A stretch of 11,900 nt of DNA, taken from assembly GCA_964622235.1 (NCBI GenBank), contig CAZUNB010000033.1:1-11900 (forward strand). The letters are read 5' to 3'. Position 1 is the first letter of the stretch; each line of letters begins with the position of its first letter. The notes beneath the pieces are model-generated. The model was not told the DNA's origin. It searched no databases and worked only from the letters and a program-made list of their open reading frames with translations. The stretch comes from CAZUNB01 sp964622235. Lineage in GTDB: Bacteria > Patescibacteriota > Saccharimonadia > Saccharimonadales > JAGPDM01. A program made the position numbers and the translations under genes. Shown piece by piece: positions 1-5,422 of the stretch.

Positions 1-11
1 AGATTTTTCAA

Positions 12-40
12 CGTATATAAATATACAAAACGAGTATCAA
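12..40 (-). promoter_or_regulatory. Possible leftward promoter at the window edge
   Basis: On the minus strand a TTGATA hexamer (35-40) is followed by AT-rich DNA with candidate -10 hexamers TATATA (14-19, 15-bp spacer) or TATACG (12-17, 17-bp spacer). The -35 lies inside the 33-53 palindrome, an arrangement expected of a repressed promoter. It would drive a gene off the left edge, divergent from the HxlR regulator, which is the usual place for an HxlR target. AT-rich DNA yields such matches by chance, so this is weak. Confidence 0.3.
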
Positions 41-53
41 ATAATTTGATACT
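33..53. promoter_or_regulatory. Perfect 9-bp inverted repeat, candidate operator
   Basis: AGTATCAAA (33-41) and TTTGATACT (45-53) are perfect inverted copies around the 3-base centre TAA. No T-run follows that would make it a terminator on the plus strand. A 21-bp dyad suits a dimeric winged-helix repressor, and it overlaps the -35 of the possible leftward promoter. Which protein binds it is not shown by the sequence. The HxlR-type regulator at 281 is the nearest candidate, although its own putative operator has a different core. Confidence 0.45.
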
Positions 54-74
54 AGTTATTATGTATAGTTCAAA

Positions 75-90
75 TTACTAATAATAGTAA
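75..90. promoter_or_regulatory. Short dyad TTACTA-N4-TAGTAA
   Basis: TTACTA (75-80) and TAGTAA (85-90) form a perfect 6-bp inverted repeat with the spacer ATAA. It lies about 40 bp from the centre of the 33-53 palindrome. The half-site shares the TTAC/GTAA letters with the palindromes at 232-267, so it may be a weaker site for the same regulator. The run is short and AT-rich, so chance is a real alternative. Confidence 0.25.
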
Positions 91-204
91 ATCTTTATGA
101 AGAACTGTAGTTGCTATACCTTCTACAGGTCAAATATAATTAGCAGTTACAGCCGCCATCACCATATGACATATTGTCTCCTTGCTTTATTTAGTATTTT
201 TCTA

Positions 205-233
205 TTGATAACGTTCGACCGATACGTTACACT
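205..233 (+). promoter_or_regulatory. Promoter of the HxlR-type regulator gene
   Basis: TTGATA (205-210) and TACACT (228-233) are separated by 17 bp, matching a housekeeping sigma-70 type promoter (TTGACA-17-TATAAT) at 5/6 and 4/6 positions. Transcription would start near 240, inside the first palindrome of the composite operator. A protein bound there would block initiation. No other credible promoter is seen before the gene. Confidence 0.5.
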
Positions 234-267
234 TTACATAGTAAAGGATAGACTTTACTATGTAAAG
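232..267. promoter_or_regulatory. Composite palindromic operator, likely autoregulatory
   Basis: CTTTACATAGTAAAG (232-246) and CTTTACTATGTAAAG (253-267) are exact reverse complements of each other. Each is also a near-palindrome in itself (CTTTAC-N3-GTAAAG). Their centres (239 and 260) are 21 bp apart, two turns of B-DNA, so two dimers could sit on the same face. The block overlaps the predicted transcription start and ends 13 bases before the start codon at 281. Position and symmetry point to autoregulation by the HxlR-type protein. That assignment is inferred. Confidence 0.7.
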
Positions 268-280
268 CCTATAGATAAAT

Positions 281-631
281 ATGATAGAAAAATGTAAATC
301 AGACTGTGTTGGTGCTACTGCAAATATACTTGGCGATAAGTGGACACCGTTATTGGTGCTATCAATAAGCAAGCAAGCAAAAACATTCACAGAACTTGAA
401 AAAGATCTTGAAGGCATCAGTAGTCGGACGCTGACAAAAAGACTAGAGTTTCTTGTTGTTGAAGGAATAGTCCTCAAGAAAAAATACCAAGATTCACCTG
501 TACGATGCAACTACAGTCTATCTGAAACTGGCACTGGGCTTCATGGCTGTATTGTCAGCATGAACGAGTGGGGCGAAAAACAGCGAAGTATTAAGAACGG
601 CGATTCTTCCAGCTCTATTCAGGGTCATTAA
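281..631 (+). CDS. HxlR-family winged-helix transcriptional regulator
   Basis: This is a 116-residue cytoplasmic DNA-binding protein of the HxlR family, whose members usually act as dimers and often sense electrophiles or redox stress. The family N-terminal pattern is visible: Cys5 just ahead of the first helix, then the hallmark LGDKWTPLLVLSI (17-29). The recognition helix region ISSRTLTKRLEFL lies at 46-58, and the wing KKKYQDSPVRCNYSL at 66-80. Cys5 sits where several family members have a redox-active cysteine. C9, C76 and C90 are extra. Length is typical. The start at ATG 281 places the conserved region normally, but no clear Shine-Dalgarno precedes it. A composite palindrome abuts the start, suggesting autorepression. 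The effector and the target are unknown; the target may lie off the left edge. Confidence 0.9.
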   Translation: MIEKCKSDCVGATANILGDKWTPLLVLSISKQAKTFTELEKDLEGISSRTLTKRLEFLVVEGIVLKKKYQDSPVRCNYSLSETGTGLHGCIVSMNEWGEKQRSIKNGDSSSSIQGH

Positions 632-965
632 TCACTAGATTGTTTTACTATTTTCAATGGTTGGATTAAAGTTATCGAAGTTTTTCTGAAGTATTGGATT
701 TGTGATAACTTGGTCGATTGTGCTTGGTTGAGTGATACTTCAATCCCCATAAGGTGCAGGACTCCGTTAAAGCATTGTCTTGATGCTGTTGGTGTAGTTC
801 TCGAAAATAACCAGTATGATCATGGACATCTAAGCATCCACCCCACAATTTTACCGGCTCATTGTAGTACGCTATTGCTACTTTTGGGTATGTTTTTGTG
901 TCTTGAAAACTCGCTATGAGTGAAGCTGTAAGTGTTACTCGCGCTAAGGATGCTGTCTTCGAATA
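632..965. other. Gene-poor stretch between convergent genes
   Basis: No gene is recognised here, and no convincing hairpin terminator is seen for either convergent neighbour. The plus strand stays open in the HxlR frame from its stop to 919, but with no plausible start. On the minus strand, the frame continuing past the propeller gene's TAG is open for about 95 codons with no ATG, GTG or TTG near its beginning. A second minus-strand frame has only two stops across about 115 codons. The encoded peptides match no family I know. It may be decayed coding DNA or chance openness. Confidence 0.5.
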
Positions 966-2411
966 CTAGAATCTAATTTTTGGTTTTTTAAATTTTCTGT
1001 AGACAAGAAATCCACCAGTACTCAGGCCGGTTATTGTAGTTCCCGCAACTATAAATATACTAACTGTTTTTGAACGAGCTATTTTGTTTGCAAAAATTTC
1101 AACCTTACTTCCATCGTTTTGCTCTGCATCAGATGAGTCATCGGTTGCTGTACCATTGATTGGCTCTCCAGCCAGATCCCCACTAGCTGTATTATTGCTC
1201 GGGTCACCACCTGCCGTGCCTTTCTTTGGCTTACTGCTATTTTTGCTACTATGAGAGGTGCTATCACCACTGTTACTTGTCGTTCCGCTATTTGGCTGGC
1301 TACTTGTACTCCCGCCACTAGAGCCACCGGTACTGGTTGACCCTCCAGTGCTGGTAGACCCACCCGGGTCGCTGCCTCCACCGCTGGATACAACTTGAGG
1401 CACATATGATCCAGGTCCACCTTCACCCACGGCAGTTACACTAATTGAAGTCAGACCTGACCCATTAGTATTAATTCGATGTAAAACCTGTTTGTTGCCG
1501 ACTTGTTTTAAGAAAAGAATTTTACTGCTATCACCAGAAAAGGTTCCATTCGAGTTACTGCCGCCATCAGCTATTACTGGTTGTGGGTTGAGTGCTCCGG
1601 TGGTGCTGCCACGTATGAGGTCACATGGACACATTATCGCACTTGAGCGAAAGCTGAGCCAAAGATAAGTTTTCCCATCTGGTGAAAGGTATGGATCAAA
1701 GTTCCAATTCGGGTCATTCGTGACACGAGTTTCTTGTCGGGTATTATAGTCCATTTTAAAGACATCTGAATTACCGCATATTAAAAAACAGTTCCATTGC
1801 CGTATATATATAATCTGGTTGTTTTTTGACCACGATGGGTCAAGTACGTTTGCCTGCTGACCGTCGATTGTCGTCGTTTGTGTAATTTGACTTGGGCTAT
1901 TACCATTCGCATCTACAACAAAAAGTTGTGCAGTAAAATTTGGTAGTGTGGCAACTAGTACTATTTTAGTGGAGTCTGGTGACCACTCAGGATGTGCAAA
2001 ACCATTCCACCCATACCCATTTCGTTTTGTCTTTGAAATAANNNNNNNNNNGCCATCAATATCCATCACCCACAATGTATTACTCTGTACAGCAAAATTA
2101 ACCGACTCTCCTTTGTCGGCTTTTGTGAAAACTATTTTAGTACCGTCAGGGCTTGGTCGTGCCCACTCCATTTCGTGCGCTTGATCATTGGTTAATCTGG
2201 TGGCACCTGATCTGTCTGGCTTCATTTTCCATATTTGTATAGTTTCGGAACCCTGTTTGGACGAATATATAATGTCAGTATCAGAGGTCGATTGGCTAGC
2301 CCAGACCGCAGCGGTCACAGATGTTAAAATCAAGGCGATGCCAAAAAAAATCAACGGCGTTGGTATTTTTAGTAAAAATTTTTGTAATGATTTTTTTTGT
2401 TTTTTGGACAT
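966..2411 (-). CDS. Secreted, membrane-anchored PD40/TolB-like propeller protein
   Basis: This 481-residue protein has a basic N-terminus, a hydrophobic segment at about 18-37 and a possible signal-peptidase site VWA-SQ after residue 38. It is therefore extracytoplasmic. Five WD40-like PD40 strands typical of TolB-type beta-propellers follow: RPSPDGTKIVF, HPEWSPDSTKIVL, DPSWSKNNQIIYI, DPYLSPDGKTYLW and GTFSGDSSKILFL. Residues about 341-440 form a Ser/Gly/Thr-rich, low-complexity stalk. A second membrane segment (about 449-471) and a basic tail (KFKKPKIRF) end the protein, so the propeller probably stands off the cell surface on a stalk. Cysteines at NCFLIC and MCPC may form disulfides. Ten Ns replace about four codons between MDIDG and ISKTK; the frame is intact and the spacing fits a propeller loop. 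It stands alone, convergent to the HxlR gene. The ligand is unknown, and it is not a Pal-linked TolB. Confidence 0.85.
   Translation of the reverse strand: MSKKQKKSLQKFLLKIPTPLIFFGIALILTSVTAAVWASQSTSDTDIIYSSKQGSETIQIWKMKPDRSGATRLTNDQAHEMEWARPSPDGTKIVFTKADKGESVNFAVQSNTLWVMDIDGXXXXISKTKRNGYGWNGFAHPEWSPDSTKIVLVATLPNFTAQLFVVDANGNSPSQITQTTTIDGQQANVLDPSWSKNNQIIYIRQWNCFLICGNSDVFKMDYNTRQETRVTNDPNWNFDPYLSPDGKTYLWLSFRSSAIMCPCDLIRGSTTGALNPQPVIADGGSNSNGTFSGDSSKILFLKQVGNKQVLHRINTNGSGLTSISVTAVGEGGPGSYVPQVVSSGGGSDPGGSTSTGGSTSTGGSSGGSTSSQPNSGTTSNSGDSTSHSSKNSSKPKKGTAGGDPSNNTASGDLAGEPINGTATDDSSDAEQNDGSKVEIFANKIARSKTVSIFIVAGTTITGLSTGGFLVYRKFKKPKIRF
2042..2051. other. Ten-base assembly gap inside the propeller gene
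   Basis: Exactly ten Ns replace sequence within a PD40 blade. The minus-strand frame reads through (GGC, 10 N, TT ATT TCA AAG), and four unknown residues is a natural loop length there. The true gap is therefore ten bases or ten plus a multiple of three. The last unknown codon ends in TT, so its residue is Phe, Leu, Ile or Val. Confidence 0.95.
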
Positions 2412-2449
2412 ATCGATGCTTTGTTCTTAGTGTTATCTTCGTTATGCTT

Positions 2450-2458
2450 AGTCTAGCA
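2450..2458 (-). promoter_or_regulatory. Extended -10 promoter of the propeller gene
   Basis: On the minus strand the sequence TGC-TAGACT places a TGn extension (2456-2458) next to a -10 hexamer TAGACT (2450-2455). The start codon at 2411 would lie about 32 bases after the transcription start. No good -35 is found at the normal distance, as often tolerated by extended -10 promoters. No Shine-Dalgarno is visible before the ATG. Confidence 0.35.
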
Positions 2459-2713
2459 CACTTATTGATGAAAATATAAATATATAAGGGCAAAGATCTA
2501 CGAAGTAAGCTTTTACACGTATGCTAGATGAAGGTACACAGCACTAGTAGGGCAATTAACCACTGAAAATCTAATTTGTCTGATGATTATTTGAATTGCT
2601 ATTTAGGTGCTCTAGTTTATATTTATCTTAATCATCGATTGTAACTGTTAAAACCAAATCTACTATCTTGCATTAAATTTTTGACTAATGGTCGATAAAA
2701 CTTTTTTTATTTA

Positions 2714-2719
2714 TATACA
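2714..2719 (+). promoter_or_regulatory. Candidate -10 element of the two-component operon
   Basis: TATACA (2714-2719) lies 22 bases before the first ATG of the response-regulator gene, giving a very short leader. No convincing -35 is found 16-18 bp upstream. TTGACT (2681-2686) is a good hexamer but 27 bp away. A single ACTTTAC (2723-2729), one base off the GCTTTAC unit found before the FAS1 gene, lies just downstream. One half-site is weak evidence for autoregulation. Confidence 0.3.
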
Positions 2720-2741
2720 ATAACTTTACGCAGCGACTGAT

Positions 2742-3440
2742 ATGATGGTAACCATGGCAGTAACGGTACTTATAGTTGAAGACAATCAAGATATGCAAAA
2801 AGGTCTTGAGCAGTTTCTCGATCGAGAAGGATTCAAAGTATTTAGTGTTTCAAGTTGTGAAGAGGGTATCGATGAGGTCGATGAGAATCATTATGATGCG
2901 GCTATTATTGATATCAATCTACCCGGCAAAAGTGGCTTTGATCTTATCGAATATATCAGGGAGCAAGGTCACATCTTTCCACTCATAGCCATGACAGCGC
3001 GAGATGGAATTGATGATAAGATTAAGGGCTTTGATCTTGGTTTGACTGATTATGTGGTTAAGCCTTTTGACTTAAAAGAACTATTGGCGCGGTTGCATGC
3101 TCACTTAAAAATCACTGACGACAAGAAAAACGAAGTACTCAAGACCGCTAATTTCTTATTAAAGCCTAATAGCTATGAGTTCAAGAAAAATGATAAAACT
3201 ATTGAGTTGACTCAGCTAGAACTTAGAATTATGCAGGTCTTAATGCAAAAAAATCACAATTTAGTCCCACTTGATGAGCTAATTAATTTTGTTTGGGGCG
3301 AAAGCGAAGAATTGGTAACTCCTCCGATACGAATTCATATAGCTAACTTGCGTAAAAAAATCGGGGATATTGATTATAGAATTATTCGCACAATTCCAGG
3401 AACTGGTTATATTTTTAATGATCCACTGGGAGATAAATGA
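2742..3440 (+). CDS. OmpR/PhoB-family response regulator
   Basis: This cytoplasmic response regulator of 232 residues receives phosphate from the kinase encoded next and acts as a transcription factor. The receiver domain (about 6-120) shows the acidic pair E13/D14, the phospho-acceptor D57 in IIDINLPG, the switch residues T85 and Y104, and the invariant K107 in VKPF. The C-terminal winged helix (about 145-228) has the OmpR signature: LTQLELRIMQVLM, then TPPIRIHIANLRKKIG as recognition helix, then RTIPGTGYIF in the wing. Family members usually begin just before the first strand, so Met5 (2754, MAVTVLIVED) is as plausible as 2742. Neither has a clear ribosome site. Its TGA stop overlaps the kinase start (ATGA), so the two are translationally coupled. 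The likely target is the FAS1 promoter downstream. Confidence 0.95.
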   Translation: MMVTMAVTVLIVEDNQDMQKGLEQFLDREGFKVFSVSSCEEGIDEVDENHYDAAIIDINLPGKSGFDLIEYIREQGHIFPLIAMTARDGIDDKIKGFDLGLTDYVVKPFDLKELLARLHAHLKITDDKKNEVLKTANFLLKPNSYEFKKNDKTIELTQLELRIMQVLMQKNHNLVPLDELINFVWGESEELVTPPIRIHIANLRKKIGDIDYRIIRTIPGTGYIFNDPLGDK

Positions 3441-4441
3441 ATATATCTAAACAATTTAAGTTGGTATCTCGTCGCTTTATAATAATTATTGTTGCTCTCA
3501 GTGTGTTGTCTGTTGGGCTTCTCTCGTTCACGCTTTATGAGACGAACAGCATTCGTTTTCGTGACGGTATATCGCCGAACGAACTACAGGAAGTAATAAA
3601 AGACGACGAAGCCGTTGTTAAGTATCTGCAAAGCGAGAAGAACTTCGAGGCTCATTTCGTCACGATAGCTAGCTTAGTCAAGCAAGACCAACAAAAACTC
3701 CTTGGTAAAGCACTTCTACTGACGACAGTGCCGGTTATATTGATCGTTACAATCTTGAGTTATTTTGTTGCAAGATATCTTTTAAAGCCAGTTCGTCAAT
3801 CATATGAGTCTCAGGAGCGATTTTTGCAAGACGCTGCGCATGAACTTCGAAATCCATTAGCCGCGATGAGTCTAGCCATAGAAAATGCCGACAAAACTGG
3901 TGCTGATCAAAATCTGGTTAAAACAATGAGGAGACAAACAAAAAGACTCATAAGAATAAATGAAGACTTGCTCTATCTTGAAAGACGCACGCCAGGTGAG
4001 ATAATTAATGAGGTAAATATCTCTGAGCTGCTCGAGGATGTACTAGAGGATATGCAAGCCCTAATTATAAACAAGAAGCTTAAGTTAGAAAAAAAAATTC
4101 AAACTGATATTATCATAAAAATTGACCCCAAAGACTTTATAAAAATGAGTCGTAATATTATTGAGAATGCAATTAAATACTCAAAAATAGGAAAAAAACT
4201 TACAGTAAACCTACATCAGAATAAACGCATCGTGCTGTTGGTGGAAGATCAAGGAATTGGCATACCAACTCAAGATATTGAACACATTGGTGAGCGATTT
4301 TACCGTTCAAAAAATGTTGGAAACGTAGATGGCACCGGTCTTGGAATTGCAATAGTTAAAAAAGTCTTAAATCTCTACGGTAGTGACCTATCTATAGCAA
4401 GTAAAGTAGACCAAGGAACTACTGTTAAAATTACTTTTTAA
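3437..4441 (+). CDS. Membrane sensor histidine kinase
   Basis: This is a 334-residue inner-membrane histidine kinase, partner of the preceding response regulator. Transmembrane segment 1 is at about 14-33, followed by a small extracytoplasmic sensor loop (about 34-91). Segment 2 (about 92-113) leads into a short linker, ARYLLKPVRQSYESQERF, that takes the place of a full HAMP domain. The HisKA box FLQDAAHELRNPLAAM carries the phosphorylated H135. The catalytic ATPase domain shows the N box (RNIIENAIKYSK, about 238-249), G1 (DQGIGIP, about 271), the F box (ERFYRS) and G2 (GTGLGIAIV, about 299). All catalytic motifs are present. The sensor loop of under 60 residues has no recognised fold, so the signal is unknown. 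It may be sensed at the membrane. The gene starts within the regulator's stop codon. Confidence 0.95.
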   Translation: MNISKQFKLVSRRFIIIIVALSVLSVGLLSFTLYETNSIRFRDGISPNELQEVIKDDEAVVKYLQSEKNFEAHFVTIASLVKQDQQKLLGKALLLTTVPVILIVTILSYFVARYLLKPVRQSYESQERFLQDAAHELRNPLAAMSLAIENADKTGADQNLVKTMRRQTKRLIRINEDLLYLERRTPGEIINEVNISELLEDVLEDMQALIINKKLKLEKKIQTDIIIKIDPKDFIKMSRNIIENAIKYSKIGKKLTVNLHQNKRIVLLVEDQGIGIPTQDIEHIGERFYRSKNVGNVDGTGLGIAIVKKVLNLYGSDLSIASKVDQGTTVKITF

Positions 4442-4446
4442 GGTGA

Positions 4447-4490
4447 GCTTTACAGTAGCTTTACGCTGAGCTAACGCCTGCTTTACAAGC
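4447..4490 (+). promoter_or_regulatory. Four-unit 11-bp direct repeat, response-regulator box
   Basis: Units of 7 bp with 4-bp spacers repeat at an exact 11-bp period: GCTTTAC (4447-4453), GCTTTAC (4458-4464), a degenerate AGCTAAC (4469-4475) and GCTTTAC (4480-4486). This is the architecture of PhoB/OmpR-family binding sites, where tandem monomers bind successive helical turns on one face. It lies just after the kinase gene and just before AT-rich -10 candidates of the FAS1 gene, where a -35 would normally be, as in activator-dependent promoters. Binding by the regulator encoded at 2742 is inferred. Confidence 0.75.
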
Positions 4491-4497
4491 TGATATA

Positions 4498-4503
4498 TAT
4501 AGT
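4498..4503 (+). promoter_or_regulatory. -10 element of the FAS1 promoter
   Basis: TATAGT (4498-4503) lies 11 bases after the last repeat of the 4447-4486 box; TATACA (4504-4509) is an alternative. No -35 consensus is present, and its place is taken by the direct repeats, suggesting an activated promoter. The transcript leader would be roughly 30 bases and would include the Shine-Dalgarno. Confidence 0.45.
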
Positions 4504-4530
4504 TATACATACAATAATAATTAAATCTGT

Positions 4531-4536
4531 AGGAGG
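4531..4536 (+). promoter_or_regulatory. Strong Shine-Dalgarno before the FAS1 gene
   Basis: AGGAGG stands 6 bases before the ATG at 4543. It is the only consensus ribosome site seen in the window and fixes this start. It also suggests high translation, fitting an abundant surface protein. Confidence 0.9.
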
Positions 4537-4542
4537 GTTTGT

Positions 4543-5151
4543 ATGGAAAAAAGTAATAACAAAGCATTAATAATAGGAGCTGTAATCGCAGTCGTTCTAG
4601 TCGCAGGAGGAGCGATAGCATATATGGCTATGAGCAATGATAGTTCAGATAAGGCAACGACTGAAGAGTCGCAAAGTACATCAAATAACGAAAAGGACTC
4701 AAAAATGAATTCAGAATCAAATATTGTCGAAGTAGCACAGAAGACTGAAAATCTATCAACATTAGTCGCAGCGGTTGAAAAGGCTGATTTGGTAGAAACA
4801 CTAAGTGGTGAGGGTCCATTTACTGTCTTCGCACCAACTGACGAAGCTTTTAATGCACTACTTGCTAAATTAGACATCACTGCAGAAGAATTACTTGCTC
4901 GTGAAGATCTAGCGTCAATCCTTACCTACCATGTTGTAGCAGGTAAAGTGATGGCAGCAGATTTGAGTGATGGTCAGGTAGTTAAGACCGTACAAGGCGG
5001 TGAACTAACGGTATCAGTCACCGATTCTGGTGTGTTCTTGACCGACGCAAAAGGCGGCAAGTNNNNNNNNNNCAAGTCAAACGTAACAGCAACTGATGTT
5101 GAAGCTTCAAACGGTGTTGTACATCTTATCGACGCTGTTTTGCTCCCGTAG
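4543..5151 (+). CDS. Membrane-anchored fasciclin (FAS1) domain protein
   Basis: This 202-residue protein has one N-terminal membrane segment (about 8-28: an Ala/Val/Ile-rich run with no cleavage site that stands out). A hydrophilic Ser/Asn/Glu/Lys-rich linker (about 30-60) and one FAS1 domain (about 61-202) follow. FAS1 hallmarks are clear: TVFAPTDEAFNAL (about 93-105, H1 motif), the YHVVAGKV segment (about 129) and the C-terminal ASNGVVHLIDAVLLP (H2 motif). FAS1 domains mediate adhesion at cell surfaces. Here the domain would face outward, tethered by the N-terminal helix. Ten Ns interrupt the strand after TDAKGGK; the frame is kept and four unknown residues fit. The gene follows a two-component pair and its promoter carries a tandem repeat box, so it is probably that system's target. 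A GC-rich hairpin ends the transcript. Confidence 0.93.
   Translation: MEKSNNKALIIGAVIAVVLVAGGAIAYMAMSNDSSDKATTEESQSTSNNEKDSKMNSESNIVEVAQKTENLSTLVAAVEKADLVETLSGEGPFTVFAPTDEAFNALLAKLDITAEELLAREDLASILTYHVVAGKVMAADLSDGQVVKTVQGGELTVSVTDSGVFLTDAKGGKXXXXKSNVTATDVEASNGVVHLIDAVLLP
5063..5072. other. Ten-base assembly gap inside the FAS1 gene
   Basis: Exactly ten Ns occur within the FAS1 domain, between the codons for KGGK and KSNV. The frame continues unchanged (TNN NNN NNN NNC), so the real length is ten, or ten plus a multiple of three. The first unknown codon starts with T. Confidence 0.95.
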
Positions 5152-5183
5152 TTAGAGTCATACAGTTACGATTGCATTTGTTT

Positions 5184-5210
5184 CAAAGCCCAGTCTATGA
5201 CTGGGCTTTG
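5184..5210 (+). terminator. Strong hairpin terminator after FAS1
   Basis: CAAAGCCCAGTC (5184-5195) and GACTGGGCTTTG (5199-5210) form a perfect 12-bp stem with the 3-base loop TAT, 33 bases after the FAS1 stop. The T-run is poor: CTTTG is inside the stem and TGCATT follows. It is the most stable hairpin I see in the window, and its position supports termination, perhaps aided by other factors. Confidence 0.75.
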
Positions 5211-5250
5211 TGCATTCCGCAACAAAATTTGATCCAGTAGGAATTAGTAA

Positions 5251-5265
5251 TAGCTAATGTAGCTA
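5251..5265. promoter_or_regulatory. Small dyad upstream of the methyltransferase promoter
   Basis: TAGCTA (5251-5256) and TAGCTA (5260-5265) are each palindromic and together form an inverted repeat around ATG. The dyad ends one base before the candidate -35 at 5267. It could be an operator; with only six-base AT-rich arms it could also be chance. Confidence 0.25.
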
Positions 5266-5266
5266 T

Positions 5267-5295
5267 CTGACGATTGTGGTGTATGGTAATATAAC
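5267..5295 (+). promoter_or_regulatory. Promoter upstream of the methyltransferase
   Basis: CTGACG (5267-5272) and TATAAC (5290-5295) are separated by 17 bp. Transcription would begin at about 5302-5304, at or next to the ATG at 5304. That ATG opens only a 19-codon frame that is not the methyltransferase frame. TAATAT (5287-5292), with an upstream TGG, is an alternative -10. Confidence 0.4.
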
Positions 5296-5303
5296 TTCTA
5301 TAT

Positions 5304-5422
5304 ATGAAAGAAATTAGATTTTCTAAGAACAGAAAACTAGGTAATCAATTATTAATGGTATAAAACATAGCTTCGATGAAGAATATTGGGAGAAACACTA
5401 TCGTAAATTAGGAAATGAGCAT
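5304..5422 (+). other. Upstream coding-like segment of the methyltransferase, frame broken
   Basis: From 5345 to the ATG at 5423 the methyltransferase frame is open and encodes a conserved-looking N-terminus, including FDEEYWEKHYRKLG (5372-5413). Related methyltransferases have a W-x-x-x-Y segment (often WDERY) there. This stretch contains no ATG, GTG or TTG in frame. A separate frame starts with ATG at 5304 and ends at TAA 5361-5363 (MKEIRFSKNRKLGNQLLMV). One extra base between about 5345 and 5360 would join the two into one protein. An indel, an assembly error, or a non-AUG start (ATT 5348 or 5351, ATA 5360) are all possible. Confidence 0.6.

Larger units (their letters stand above)
2412..2741. 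other. Divergent intergenic spacer with two promoters
   Basis: This 330-base AT-rich spacer separates the leftward propeller gene from the rightward two-component genes. Apart from the candidate promoter near each end I see no tRNA, no structured RNA and no ORF with a credible start. The central part (about 2480-2660) holds nothing I can assign. Confidence 0.6.

Noticed and set aside
97..297. A 66-residue plus-strand ORF with a hydrophobic middle
   Set aside because: It covers the promoter and composite operator of the HxlR gene, overlaps that gene's start in another frame, has no ribosome site, and its composition reflects AT-rich DNA.
202..510. Minus-strand ORF opposite the HxlR gene
   Set aside because: It is antisense to a clearly recognised gene and has no family resemblance.
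710..919. Plus-strand ORF of 69 codons starting with TTG
   Set aside because: There is no plausible start or ribosome site, and the peptide is unrecognised. The openness is reported as a finding instead of a gene.
871..968. Translation past the TAG of the propeller gene into the open downstream frame
   Set aside because: The protein already ends with a membrane helix and basic tail typical of a natural C-terminus. TAG also ends the FAS1, methyltransferase and FN3 genes, so recoding is unlikely.
1079..1426. Minus-strand 115-codon ORF within the propeller gene
   Set aside because: It is a shadow frame created by the Ser/Gly/Thr-rich stalk coding sequence.
3438..3440. UGA recoding as in Gracilibacteria/Absconditabacteria
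   Set aside because: The response-regulator gene ends at TGA exactly after the family-typical C-terminus and overlaps the kinase start, so TGA acts as a stop here.
4521..4880. Minus-strand ORF opposite the FAS1 gene
   Set aside because: It is antisense to a well-supported gene with a consensus ribosome site; an artefact of codon structure.
5304..5363. Independent 19-codon leader peptide gene
   Set aside because: No attenuator hairpin or regulatory codon run follows. It is more simply explained as the broken 5' end of the methyltransferase gene.
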